A DNA stretch of 64,000 nucleotides from Phascolomyces articulosus. Its lineage: Eukaryota > Mucoromycota > Mucoromycetes > Mucorales > Lichtheimiaceae. How positions within the stretch are numbered: position 1 is the first letter of the stretch; every line of letters starts with the position of its first letter. Below are positions 11,111 to 21,698 of this stretch, piece after piece. The translations under genes and the position numbers were made by a program. Location of the stretch: positions 372,001 through 436,000 of the forward strand of contig JAIXMP010000008.1 in NCBI GenBank assembly GCA_025677815.1, given 5' to 3'. Under the pieces are notes generated by a model, which was given only the letters and a program-made list of their open reading frames with translations, was not told the DNA's origin and ran no database searches.

Positions 11111-13047
11111 ACTTCGCCCTATTATATTTTTTTTCTTGTACATAATATACGACTTATTTTTGAATCCCATAGAGAAGAAATAGTGGAGATAAAATGTTAT
11201 TCTTCTTGGAAAGAATGGCAATGTATATTATAACCTGATGGGATGGGAATGAGCCGCCATGTGGCAAAAAATAGAGAATAGTATATTATGCTATTTGCTC
11301 AACTTAAAATGACCTTTAAAAATGTATCGACCAGAATACTGGTACATCGAAAAGTTTAAACATCTGAGCAAACTAGCACAAGGATCTATGTAGCACCATC
11401 GTGTATGTGAATATTGAACAGGTGATCTATTTTTCTGCTAGATGAATTTGTATCTTGTTATGGATTACTGCTACGTACGCTAGTGGTATTACTGTAATTT
11501 TTCTTGGTATTATGGATTGGATAATTGAATCTGTTTAATGGCATCTTTATCAATAAGTAGAGTGATTATATGAATATCATAATATATTCAATCCATATAT
11601 TTCTTTTTGAAAACTGCTATTACTTCTACTATGACTTCAAGCTATGTATTATATTACATGATAATGAATATAGTTTTTATGCTGGATAATAGGCATGCTA
11701 TATACCTTGAAATTTTTGATAAATTTTTCTGGATAAAAAATGACTGCTTATTTTCACGATGGCATCTATTGATAGATGAGATTAGGTAACAAGGAATTGT
11801 ACGTCTAGCACAAGCATATATACTATTTGAAAAATAAGAATTGTATATAACATGCATATACTAATACACAACTCATCGATGATAAACATATTCTACTTAG
11901 TAATATTATAACCCAATATATAACGATATATTGAAAGTTTCATAATGCTACAATAAGTGACAAGTATATAGTAAAGCTGTAAAGCAGAATTGATTCAGTT
12001 TCAAGTAGAAATAAGATGCACGGTACATATAGAAATTATAATAGAATTTGTAATAGCGTACTTGATCGGGAAAGTCTTTCTGTTTATCTTGATATCTTCT
12101 TGTTTATAATAACAAAAATAAGTATACATTGTAAAAACAGGAAGGGTCCATTTTAATAACGTAAAAAGATAATTCTATTTAGCACTTTAAATTCTTTTAG
12201 TGAAAATAACCAATAATGATCTGTTTCACAAAGGTATTTTTTGATTCGCAAGGGTTGAAGGATGATGTGCTTTTTGTAAACGTAAAAAATTTTTGTAGAA
12301 TTCTCGGATTTACAATACCGATGAAATTTTTGATGCTTTGTGTGACAGCGGCTGATTAATGGATTGCTTTTACCAAGATTTTACAGATTACAATGTACTT
12401 TAAGGATACTACAATTTGTATGTTGACACAAGGTTTTCATGGATTCGGGTGACGCATGTACTGTCATGAAATAAAATACCGGGAAAAATACAATGTATAA
12501 TGATGGGTAATATGATAATACAGCACTGTTTTGTTTATTTAATTTAGTTTCTCATGATTACGAGAAACAAAAGTAGACATGTGTTTTTAAATAAGAAATT
12601 ACTTAATTCTATGAACAACAATTCTAAAATTGATAACATAAGCTTTTTTTAAGAGTCTTGAAACACCTGTTAAAACATATTTTCAATAAATTATTAGATA
12701 AAAGAATCTCAGTGTAACTATAAACAACTAATACTAAAAAAGAAGTGGCGATGGAATCCTAGGAAAGAGTTGTGTACCTTCGAGGTTACCATGACTTGCA
12801 AAAACAACAGAAATTTTTGAATTTGATTGGTTAATTAATTTCTTTCAGTCTAAATTGAGGACCTTCCTGGTTACCATATATAAAGACCCCATCCAGGTTT
12901 TTTCAAGTATTTTTTTTTCAGTTTAAAAGTTACAGTGAATAAACGCCTCTTTCACCATTCTTGATACCTTTCAAAACTTTTATAAGTTTTTTCTATTTTT
13001 TCCCTTTCTCATTCCCCTTCCTGAAAACACAGAAACAAACAAATAGA
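11111..13047. other. 1.9 kb intergenic region before the ZIP transporter gene
   Basis: AT-rich, with no supported gene; the short frames at 11607-11789 (+) and 11654-11857 (-) overlap each other and look random. The final 170 bases contain a good TATA element (see 12876) and a pyrimidine-rich leader, so this end is the promoter of the zinc transporter gene. I looked for but did not find convincing Zap1-type sites. Confidence 0.5.
12876..12884 (+). promoter_or_regulatory. TATA-like element upstream of the ZIP transporter gene
   Basis: ATATATAAAG followed by a short GC-richer stretch, about 165 bases before the ATG at 13048. Position and sequence are typical for a TATA box of a regulated fungal gene; the transcription start is not visible from sequence. 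Confidence 0.45.
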
Positions 13048-14574
13048 ATGATTAAAAAATATCTCTCGATTTTACTACTTATTACAACTTACATAGCTAT
13101 TGTTATTGCTCAAGGTAAAAAAAAAAATATTTGATATTTGAAACATTTTTTATATATACTTTTTGATTAATGTTTCGGACTCCCATTTATAGAAGCGGAA
13201 CACGATCACGACCATGACCATGCAGATCACGATCATCCACACGAAGAAGCAATTGCAGCCGAAGGGGACGCCCATGCTGGTCATGACCATGATCATGCTG
13301 GACACAACCATGGACCTACTTCGCTTGAAGATTGTGTTGCTGTAACAACTGATTATAACCTCGGTCTTCGTATTGGTGCTATCTTTATTATTATGGCTGC
13401 TACTATGATTGGTAAGCTATTTTTTTATTGTTATCGCGTTTGGAAAAACGAATACTTTTACTAATTGAAAAAAAATTATAATATCTATTACATAGGTGTA
13501 TTTGCTCCTATCATTCTTCATCGTATACGTCCTTATTCACAACACGGTGTCCGTTATTGGATTTTGACTATCTCTAAATTCTGTAAGTAACATAAACACA
13601 AGATCATCTATTTATTATTATGAAGTATCAAACCAATTCTAATATCTTATTTTATTACTATCATAGTTGGTACTGGTGTTATTCTTGCTGTCGCATTTAT
13701 TCATATGATTCCAGAAGCTATTATGCGCTTTGAAAGTCCTTGTATCGTCGATGATTGGACTTCTTATCATGGTTTTGTTGGTGTTTTCGCATTAATTGCC
13801 GTTTTCTTTATTCAAATTGTTGAACTTGCTATACTTTCTCATGTCGAAAAGAAGCACACAAATCAAGATACTAATAGCAACGACGATACCACCGCCGCTA
13901 ACAAAGATATTGAAACTGGATCAGTTGTCAAGGGTGGTAGCAACACCCATGTTGATGGTCACACGCACATGATGATTGAGAATAGCAAAGATATGCGCGA
14001 TGTGAGCACCATTGTTTTGGAACTTGGTATTGTTATCCATTCAATTATTATTGGGTTAACCCTTGGTTTCAGTTCAAATGAAGGATTTACAGCATTGTTC
14101 ATTGCTCTCGTGTTCCATCAGGTAAAAAAAAAAGCAGATTTTCTCATCATCTGACCAGCGTTTTTTTAATAGTGTTAATAAACAATACTAACCAAAAATA
14201 TTCTTAATACTTTTATATAGTTTTTCGAAGGTCTTGCTCTTGGCACACGTATCAATGAAATGGAGCATAAGAATTACATTAAACCATTGATTATGGGGTT
14301 GATTTTCAGTTTGACTACACCTGTTGGTGTTGCTATTGGTATTGGTGTCAACTTGACTGTCAATCCTTTCTCACAATCGTCCGTGTTGGGTCAAGCTATC
14401 CTTGATTCTTTGGCAGCTGGTATCTTGCTTTACAATGCATTCATTTCACTTATTGCTGGTGAAATCAATCATAATGCTGCATTCCGTCGATCTAGTCTTC
14501 CATACAAGGCTATCTGTTTCTTATCTTTATACATTGGTGCTGCCTTGATGGCTCTCTTGGGAAAATGGGCTTAA
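13048..14574 (+). CDS. ZIP-family zinc transporter (ZRT1/ZRT2-like)
   Basis: Membrane protein that moves zinc (and possibly iron) into the cytosol. Exons 13048-13114, 13193-13411, 13496-13582, 13667-14121 and 14221-14574 join in frame to 393 aa. A hydrophobic N-terminal signal-like segment (1-22) is followed by a very His/Asp-rich stretch with many HDH repeats (about 24-60), presumably a lumenal or extracellular metal-binding region. Transmembrane helices follow. Metal-site motifs are visible: HMIPEA in helix 4, HSIIIG, and HQFFEGLALG, which spans the exon 4/5 junction (H275). The cytosolic loop before them is charged and carries a second small His motif (HVDGHTH). C-terminal helices end in GKWA. 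Plasma-membrane uptake is inferred from similarity to Zrt proteins; a vacuolar or Golgi ZIP is possible. Confidence 0.92.
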
Positions 14575-14750
14575 ATAATAGGCATAAGCTGTAATGCAAA
14601 AAAAAAAGAAATTTATATAACTTTTTATATCATTATATTATTATTTGTTTTTTACCTCCTCGCACCTTTTTTTTTTATTACATAACTTCCCTTTTTATAC
14701 TATTTTCTATTTGCATGCTTGTACTTTAATTACATTGTTCATATGGCCCC

Positions 14751-14782
<32 letters not shown>

Positions 14783-15111
14783 GTATATTATACCCTATGT
14801 AATATTTATATATATATATTTTGATGAAAACTAAAAAAAATTGTTTATTCACTGCTTTTAATGAGACTATCATATACTTGTGAATCTTTCATTATATATT
14901 ATTATTAATACTAATGGATTAGTTGTGCCGATAGTAGAATATCATTTTTAACTTAGGCGTTATTATGTTTATATACAGGAGCAATAAGCATCCATAATCA
15001 TAGCTACTCGTTCTTTTCTAGACATTCGTGTGCGTGCCTACTTTTTACAATGTCAACCTGAAGCAGCAAATACGGGTGAATAGAGAATGATGCATAATGC
15101 CCCCAAACTAG
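14575..15111. other. 3' flank of the ZIP gene with a TTA microsatellite
   Basis: AT-rich non-coding sequence holding a (TTA/ATT)n tract at about 14749-14782. No gene is recognised before the F-box-like relic that begins near 15112. Confidence 0.5.
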
Positions 15112-15400
15112 CTACTGGTTATTCTCGACCTGGTTACCTATTTTCCATACGTGGTTAACAATAGAAGGCTATTGGGGTATACACGAATTGTCTGCAGAGT
15201 ATCAAGGCATATTCGACAAACGATTATATATCCAATGAGTCGCATACAAATTGAAATTCAAAAACTTGAGACGTGCTAAAAGGGAGCTATAGCATTTATT
15301 CAATAAATGTATCGATTCCTTTTCCAAGCTTCCAACAGAGTGCATATGCAATGTCTTTATGTCGTTATCGATGGAGGAAAAAGCAAAACATATATGCTGA
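15112..15400 (+). pseudogene. Decayed F-box-like gene fragment
   Basis: Plus-strand coding-like sequence broken by stops and at least one frameshift. An open stretch from about 15112 ends in a helical segment (MSRIQIEIQKLE). After a shift, a second stretch reads SFSKLPTECICNVFMSLSM, which has the spacing of an F-box (LP..I...IF..L), followed by a stop at about 15398. More scattered open pieces follow to about 15600. F-box proteins recruit substrates to SCF ubiquitin ligases, but this copy cannot make a full protein. The identification rests on one motif, so an unrelated relic is possible. Confidence 0.35.
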
Positions 15401-15947
15401 TAAACGATGTTTGGAGGAAGATTAAAGCTTAAAAAATATTCTATGTGGTTTTAATAGTGAGTCCAAACTTGTAATAGGCACAAAAATCAACCATGACAAT
15501 TATGAAAAATTTTAAAATATGCTAGAGGAAAAGTTCAGATGGTATCCATCATAAATGACACCTATCAGTCAATCCAGCAACATTTATCACCAACAATATA
15601 AAAGATGATTTACGTTCAGGAATTTTATTGGAAGAATAATTTTACATTTAACCGGAACAAATCTCTATTGTGACCGTTGCTGCTGTCATTTATTTCTCGG
15701 TTTTATATGAGAGGAATCAAGGACATTTCTGAAACGACGTAATGGTGACGATCAGACTATAAAGCTTTTAATCACCAGATATGGGCACACAACCCCCGCT
15801 AGAGAAGACTAAAATTACCCTTCTTGCTGGGGTTAGGTTGAATATAGGATGTGCTATATCAAAAAAAAAGTATAAAAAGTTTATCTGAATAAATAAACCC
15901 TTGTCATAACATTTCTTTTTCTTTTACTTTTACTCTGAAAAACAAAA
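15401..15947. other. Intergenic region before the Ish1-like gene
   Basis: Contains further stop-broken coding-like fragments that may continue the F-box relic (to about 15720), then the promoter of the gene at 15948, with a TATA element at 15871. Confidence 0.4.
15871..15880 (+). promoter_or_regulatory. TATA box of the Ish1-like gene
   Basis: TATAAAAAGT 77 bases upstream of the ATG at 15948, followed by a CT-rich leader. This is a close match to the consensus and a plausible core promoter. Confidence 0.5.
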
Positions 15948-17513
15948 ATGTTATTATTACGAAAGTGTTTGTTACTTGTCATTGTGGCAGCGATTTGCGT
16001 TGTCACTTTTGTTTCAACAGCATCAGCACGATGTAGGTATTAAAAGTTGGATGTCATATTATGGTCAATGCGAATAATGATTGCTAATAACTAGATAATG
16101 TATATAAAAAAAACAGTGATAACCGATGATATTGCAGCATGGTCAAAAGAACAATACTACGATTTTTTGGATAAATACAACATTCCATACAAAGAAAATG
16201 ACCCATCGATTGCAGATACAGTCAAATACTACAAAGATGCCGCTGCTGCAAATGCCGAAATTTTTGGTAGCAAGATTGATCATATCATGACAGGGCTCAA
16301 GATCAAACTTGAGCAACAAAAATCTCTTTCGGATGACAATATGGAAGCATTGATCGAAACAGTTCAACATAAACTTCGACAACTCGAATTACAAGGTCAA
16401 CTCTCGCGTGACCGAATCATCCAATCGTTGGGTTCGATCAAGCACGATCTCACCAAGAAAAAGATTATTAACGAAGCTCAATGGCGTGAAGTTTACAATG
16501 ATTTATCTTCCTCGTTCGATGAAAATCGTCCTGCCTGGTATCAACGTGTATTTACTACCTCCAAAACAAAAGAAGATGCGGCTGCTTCCTTGAATCGCTG
16601 GCTACAAACGGTTCACGCCAGCTTGCAACAACAGGCAGAATTAACCCAACAACAAGCGGACTCTGTGATTCGTCAATTACGTGACTCTATGGAATCGACT
16701 CGCGACTTTAACAAGTTGGGCAATAAACACTGGCGCCATCAATTTAAGCATGAATTAAAAAATAAACAAAAGCAATTGGGATTAACCCATGATCAAATGA
16801 AACAGGTGATGCGTTCCATTGAACGTGATGTGAACGGTTACAAGTTGTTTGCTATCGAGTACATTGGTGACAAGGCAGATCAATCACAACAATGGGCGGA
16901 GGATGTGACACACAAAATCAAGGAGTCTGGCTATGATACGATGGATTCTATTTATGATTGGTGGACTACTGCATGTGGTAAAGCGCGATCCTACTTGACA
17001 CCTCTTTTAGGGGATCCTGCTGATCCTTATGCAGATAATTCAGCCTATGCTACCATTCGAGCTGCCGTTGGATCTGTCACGGATGATTGGAAGGCATCTT
17101 CTGCCAAAGCACATCAATCCAAGATGCAAATGCAACAACAATATGCTCAAGCAACAGATGAAGCAGCTGCGACCCTTTCATCCTTCAAAGCACAGGCAAC
17201 TGAAGCAGCTTCGGCATGGCATGATTCCTTTGCCCATTTTTGGCAAGACAAGGAGAAGGAGGCCTATCGACAAATGGGTTATACAGAAGCTCAGATCAAT
17301 TGGATTCAAGCTTATTTGAGCAAAACCTTTTCTGATCATCATTCGTTAACCAAAGCCAATGTAGACCATGCATTGGATAATATTCGAAACTATTTGCAGC
17401 AAACTCAAGTTCAAACACAAGCACAAATTCAACATAGCGTGGATAGAATGGCTTTACTGTTGGAATCTTGGAAAGCAAAGTTTTATCAAAATAGGGCAAA
17501 TCATCACTTTTAA
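15948..17513 (+). CDS. Secretory-pathway protein with an Ish1/Msc1-like domain, 493 aa
   Basis: Two exons (15948-16032, 16117-17513) join in phase. Residues 1-27 are a clean signal peptide: a short basic start, a long hydrophobic core and a small-residue end STASA. The mature protein begins with a segment around AAWSKEQYYDFLDKYNIPY, which has the Trp, Leu/Phe and glycine/proline-like spacing of an Ish1 motif. The rest is highly helical, Gln/Lys/Asp-rich, with recurring Trp-anchored segments such as YDWWTTACGKARSYL. No membrane span follows the signal. Ish1/Msc1 proteins are stress-related proteins of the nuclear envelope/ER; that function is inferred. Without a profile search, another helical ER-lumen protein cannot be excluded. 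No retention signal is visible: the protein ends NHHF. Confidence 0.65.
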
Positions 17514-17872
17514 TTTTTTTTTCTTTTACTGTTAATAAAATCTATATGAAATAATATATAAAATATAAATCATAAAAAAAAAGAGAGAAAAAAGAAGGAA
17601 ATCTAAACAATTGATGCAATGCAATAGATGCATAATGTATTATGTAGTAGCGTGACGGTTTTGTTGATCCAAAGTGTGATATATAAACGCCCAATTTGTT
17701 GATTAAACGTATTTAAATTATACTTATAAACGGGCTCCTCACCCCTTGAAATATAAATTTGTTATAAACCTTTTCTTTCACCTTGCTCTCCTTTATTACA
17801 CCCCTTTTTTCTTTTATTACTTTCCTTCTAACTTCTTCTTTCCAGCACTACCACTTTTATAAAAAAAAAAGC
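17514..17872. other. Short intergenic region; promoter of PEX11
   Basis: AT-rich 3' flank, then pyrimidine-rich sequence before the ATG at 17873. TATA-like ATATATAAACG at about 17680 and TTATAAACGGG at about 17722 are candidate core promoter elements. Nothing else is seen. Confidence 0.4.
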
Positions 17873-19003
17873 ATGTCTTTGAACGCTCAAGTCACTCATA
17901 TCAATAGCTATTTGGGTACAACGACTGGCCGTGAAAAGCTTTGTCGTTTTGTTCAATATTTTGCACGATTTTATGCATTCTATTTATACCGTCAAGGTGC
18001 AGCCAAGGAAACCTTTGAACGTTGGGGTGAATTAAAGAACCATATTGGTAATGGACGTAAATTCTTCCGTCTATTCAAACCCATTGAATTTGTTCAAACA
18101 GCCGTACATAGTTTGGACGCTCCTGATGAAATTCTTCGTATGACATCCGTCGTGAAACACTTGGGAAATGCTTTGTATTATTGTTCTGAAGTATTTGTTT
18201 TGGTATGAAGAAATTATGTTTATTTGTTTATTTATTTATAATTCTGTGTGTGTGGGAAGAAGATGTGATAGTAGCGGCGGCAGCATCAGTACGTAGTAGT
18301 AGATCATTGATATCATGTTTTTCTCTTTTTTATTATTATTGTATATAGACTACAGCCATTGGATTTTATAAACCCAAGAATGTTACAAAGATCCAACGGT
18401 TTGGTTGGAAATGTTGGTTTATTAGTCTGTTTGCATCCATCATGTCCAGCTTGTACAAGTATAGATTATTGAATTTGAGAGCCATTATGCTTCAAAGAAC
18501 CAAGCGTCAATTGGAAGGAAAGAGAGATCCAGAAGTCAATCTTCAAGAAAAGCAATTGATCAAGTAAAGTTCTTTTGAGGAAGGGTTGGAATGTGTGTGC
18601 GTGAGAGAGAGATGAAGTAGTGAATGAACTATTATTATTTTACTTGATATGTGCATGTATTTATATCAAATGAGATTTGCACTAATCGCTTTCAATTTTA
18701 TGCATCTAAATTATATAACAACAGGGATACTCGTTCAAACACATATCAAGTACTTCAAGATGTAGTTGATATTATCATTCCTTCTGGAAATCTTGGGTGG
18801 CTTCCAGTTGATGAAGGTGTTATCGGTATTGCTGGGTAAGCTTTTTTTTTTTTGATTATTACTTTTATAATATATAAATCGAAACACGAACTCATCCAAT
18901 AAACTAATTGTCTTGGGATATGGGGTTTTTGTATATTATTTATCATAGTGTGATTACTTCTTTGATGGCCATGAATACTCAATGGAAAAATACTTCAAAA
19001 TAA
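17873..19003 (+). CDS. PEX11: Peroxisomal membrane biogenesis protein PEX11
   Basis: Remodels and elongates the peroxisome membrane before fission. Exons 17873-18202, 18349-18563, 18725-18835 and 18949-19003 join in frame to 236 aa, the length of yeast Pex11. Typical features are present: an N-terminal amphipathic region, TTTGREKLCRFVQYFARF (about 13-30), matching the conserved start of the family, then LRMTSVVKHLGNALYYCSE and the family motif around GWKCWFISLFASIM. The C-terminal part holds NTYQVLQDVVDIIIPSGNLGW and a hydrophobic GVIGIAGVITSLMAM segment. A DD34E transposon is inserted 174 bases downstream of the stop, in its 3' flank. Confidence 0.93.
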
Positions 19004-19178
19004 AATAGTACTTATAGTAAAATAATAAATACATTCTTAATAAAGTTTTTTTTATATCACGATCCTTGTTGCTTGGCAAACATATTATAATTAAAATTAA
19101 TGCAGGAAGATGTGGATTTTGGGAGTGTAATAAACTATCGCCGCTGCTTTTAAAAAAACTTGTATGCGTGGCTGGCTA

Positions 19179-19505
19179 CAGGTTTTTTCCTAATGGTTGG
19201 CAGAGGGCTATTTTCAATTTGGCAGTGTGCTAATTTTCAGTTGGCGATGGGGGGTTTATCATTTGGCAGATGATCAAATCAGGTTGGCAGGAAATGTTTT
19301 TTACCTTGGCAGTGCGTTTTTTTCAATTTGGCAGTGAATTTTTTTTCAATTTGGCAGTGAATTTTTTTTCAATTTGGCAGTGAATTTTTTTTCAATTTGG
19401 CAGTGAATTTTTTTTCATTTGGCAACGCATTATTTTTCATTTGGCAATAAGGAAATATCAACTTGGCATTTTTATTTTTATTTTTATGAAGCTTGAAAAC
19501 TATAG
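19179..19505 (+). repeat. Left terminal inverted repeat (327 bp)
   Basis: Inverted copy of 21320-21646. It holds many TTGGCAGT/TTGGCA units, including four tandem 23-bp copies of the CAATTTGGCAGTGAA type at about 19324-19420. The transposase stop codon (19502-19500) lies just inside the inner end, so the repeat forms the end of the gene. Confidence 0.93.
19324..19420 (+). repeat. 23-bp tandem repeat inside the left TIR
   Basis: Four near-identical units of CAATTTGGCAGTGAATTTTT type, with more diverged TTGGCA units on both sides. Repeated short motifs inside a TIR are often transposase binding sites; that role is inferred. Confidence 0.8.
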
Positions 19506-21165
19506 CATTTGCTCGTTATTAAGACATCGGGGGAAAAAGGACATAGAGTGCCTAATCCATCCTTTACAATCATTGACAGTAACATCGTAAGCAGAGTTCA
19601 TGATGCGTGGGGTTAAAGAATCGTCCTTTGTTAGAAGTTCCCGTTTGACGCCTGCCTTCAATTTAGACCAGAACTCTTCAATAGGATTCAAAAAAGGTGA
19701 GTAAGGAGGTAGATAAAGTAGCTTGAATCCACGAGACTCCACTAACTCTTTAACGTCGTTGGTATGATGGATGCTTGCATTATCCAATACTAATGTTTTT
19801 CCTGGCATATTGTTTTTATCCAAAATATCCATTACAGTCTCCAAAAACTGGACAAAATGAACCGCCCTTGTACCAATCTTCCCAGTAAACTCGTGCTTCC
19901 CTTCGTTAAGTTTACGCTTCTTCTTAGATCCAACCACCGATTGCGGCTTTCTCAGTGAGAGATTCACAACTCCCTCAGCAACAATAGCACCAAGGATCGA
20001 TATATTCACGCCACGGTGGCTCGGAACAAGGACTTTAGCTGGTTCACCCCGTCTTGAGCGCCCAAATGTACGTTTTATATGTAAATTGAATCCAGCCTCG
20101 TCAATAAAAACACACGTAGAAAAATCAATATTGGATTTGTTGACTTCAAGAACCCAATTCATTCGTTTCTTGATCGTTTGTGCCGAGTTTCGTGCTTCAG
20201 AAATTCTTGTAAGCTTTTTCATTGTCAACCCACAATGCTTTACCAAATGCTTTTGTAAACCACTTTTTGTAATGCTTATATTATATTTATTGTAAAGAAT
20301 ATTTTGGGCTTGGGCAATAGTTGTAGCTGCATTGTCATCGTACATCTTTTGAAGTTCTTTAGTATGCTCGCTTGTCAAAATAGGAGTTGTTCCTTTGGAT
20401 TTTTTAAACTGGCTGGGCAAATAGGGTTCATTGGAGCAGAATCGATTCCAGTAATTGTAAGCTGACCGTTCCGGCATGCGATGGAGGCGGGCTGCTTCTG
20501 GTACAGACAATGTGACATTTTGAATTAAGTCGATAAGCTCAACAATATACTGATCAGTGTATTTTCTGTAGGGGCCTATTATAAAAGAAATTAATAAAAT
20601 AAATCGCTCTAAGTGTGGTTCTATGACCAATGTTCACAATACAATACCTCTTGGATTCTTGACTTCCTTTGGGGGATGCTTACGTGGCCTTCCTCTCTTT
20701 TTTGGGGCTACTCCTTTGTTAGATCCAACCTTGTTTTGCCTGTTATTCTCCGTACTATGCGGTGCACTGGATTCGGTTCGTTGCATTTCTTCTTGAGGCT
20801 CAACCTCTTGGATTTGATCAGGTACTTCATGCTAATCATAGGTACATTGTGTTAGTAATTAATTTATGATAAAAAGTGTCAGATAATACCTTTTCGGACA
20901 TGTTTGCTGTTCTAGTCATGGAAACAAGACAGCGAATACCATCTTCGTTTTGATTAAATTCATTGGTTACAATGTGATGCATATCTTGAGGATCGACTTC
21001 TTCTTCCATTGCTGCGTCTGCTTCTGTTTTATCAGTTTCAGTCATGCCATTATTCTCATCATGGTCAAAAGGTAGTTGTGCACTTAAATCATCATATTCT
21101 ACATCTTCCATATCATTAGTTTTTTCGTTGCAGCGTAGTGAAGGGGTGTATATATCTGCAAACAT
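19500..21165 (-). CDS. Tc1/mariner-superfamily transposase (DDE_3-type, DD34E) with AT-hook, 511 aa
   Basis: Cuts and pastes the element. Exons 21165-20890, 20831-20648 and 20575-19500 join in phase (1536 nt). Residues 1-92 are acidic with no known domain. The second exon carries an AT-hook, KRGRPRK (about 137-143), expected to grip AT-rich DNA in the minor groove. A helix-turn-helix-like region follows (LSVPEAARLHRMPERSAYNYW), then the catalytic RNase H-like fold: D312 in VFIDEAGFNLH, D418 in LVLDNASIHH and E453 in LNPIEEFW, with 34 residues between the last two. PPYSPFLNPIE is the classic Tc1/IS630 signature. All key residues are intact. The acidic and AT-hook extension is longer than in standard Tc1 transposases. 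The start at 21165 is the first ATG in frame; a preceding non-coding exon is possible. Confidence 0.9.
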
Positions 21166-21319
21166 GGTGACAATGTGAATAAGATACAGAAAAAAAAACT
21201 CCAACGATTCACTTCTTTATATTCGCCGGAAGCAATAAAAATAGTAAGAATTTCTTGGCGTAAGCAATGAATGTATTTGGACGTTAACCTGATTTCTGAA
21301 GTTGTTTAGACACAATATA

Positions 21320-21646
21320 CTATAGTTTTCAAGCTTCATAAAAATAAAAATAAAAATGCCAAGTTGATATTTCCTTATTGCCAAATGAAAAATAATGCGT
21401 TGCCAAATGAAAAAAAATTCACTGCCAAATTGAAAAAAAATTCACTGCCAAATTGAAAAAAAATTCACTGCCAAATTGAAAAAAAATTCACTGCCAAATT
21501 GAAAAAAACGCACTGCCAAGGTAAAAAACATTTCCTGCCAACCTGATTTGATCATCTGCCAAATGATAAACCCCCCATCGCCAACTGAAAATTAGCACAC
21601 TGCCAAATTGAAAATAGCCCTCTGCCAACCATTAGGAAAAAACCTG
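21320..21646 (-). repeat. Right terminal inverted repeat (327 bp)
   Basis: Inverted counterpart of 19179-19505, with the same four 23-bp units (about 21405-21500, read as TTCACTGCCAAATTG). It precedes the transposase start, so it probably also contains the element's promoter. It ends at 21646, followed by the TA duplication. Confidence 0.93.
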
Positions 21647-21698
21647 TAATAATATTACCTTCTCCCTTCTCTTTAAACAAACTTTCTTTATTTCCAAA

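Larger units (their letters stand above)
19179..21646 (-). mobile_element. Intact Tc1/mariner-superfamily DNA transposon, 2468 bp
   Basis: Bounded by inverted repeats starting CAGGTTTTTTCC at both ends and flanked by TA on each side (19177-19178 and 21647-21648), the target duplication of the Tc1/mariner/IS630 group. Each inverted repeat is 327 bp (19179-19505 and 21320-21646), and I found no difference between them by eye. The interior holds one spliced transposase gene on the minus strand with an undisturbed frame and a DD34E triad. Matching repeats plus an open gene indicate recent insertion and potential activity (inference). Long TIRs with internal repeats are unusual: classical Tc1 and mariner elements have much shorter ones. 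The element lies between PEX11 and WBP11, ending 52 bases before the WBP11 ATG. Confidence 0.93.
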
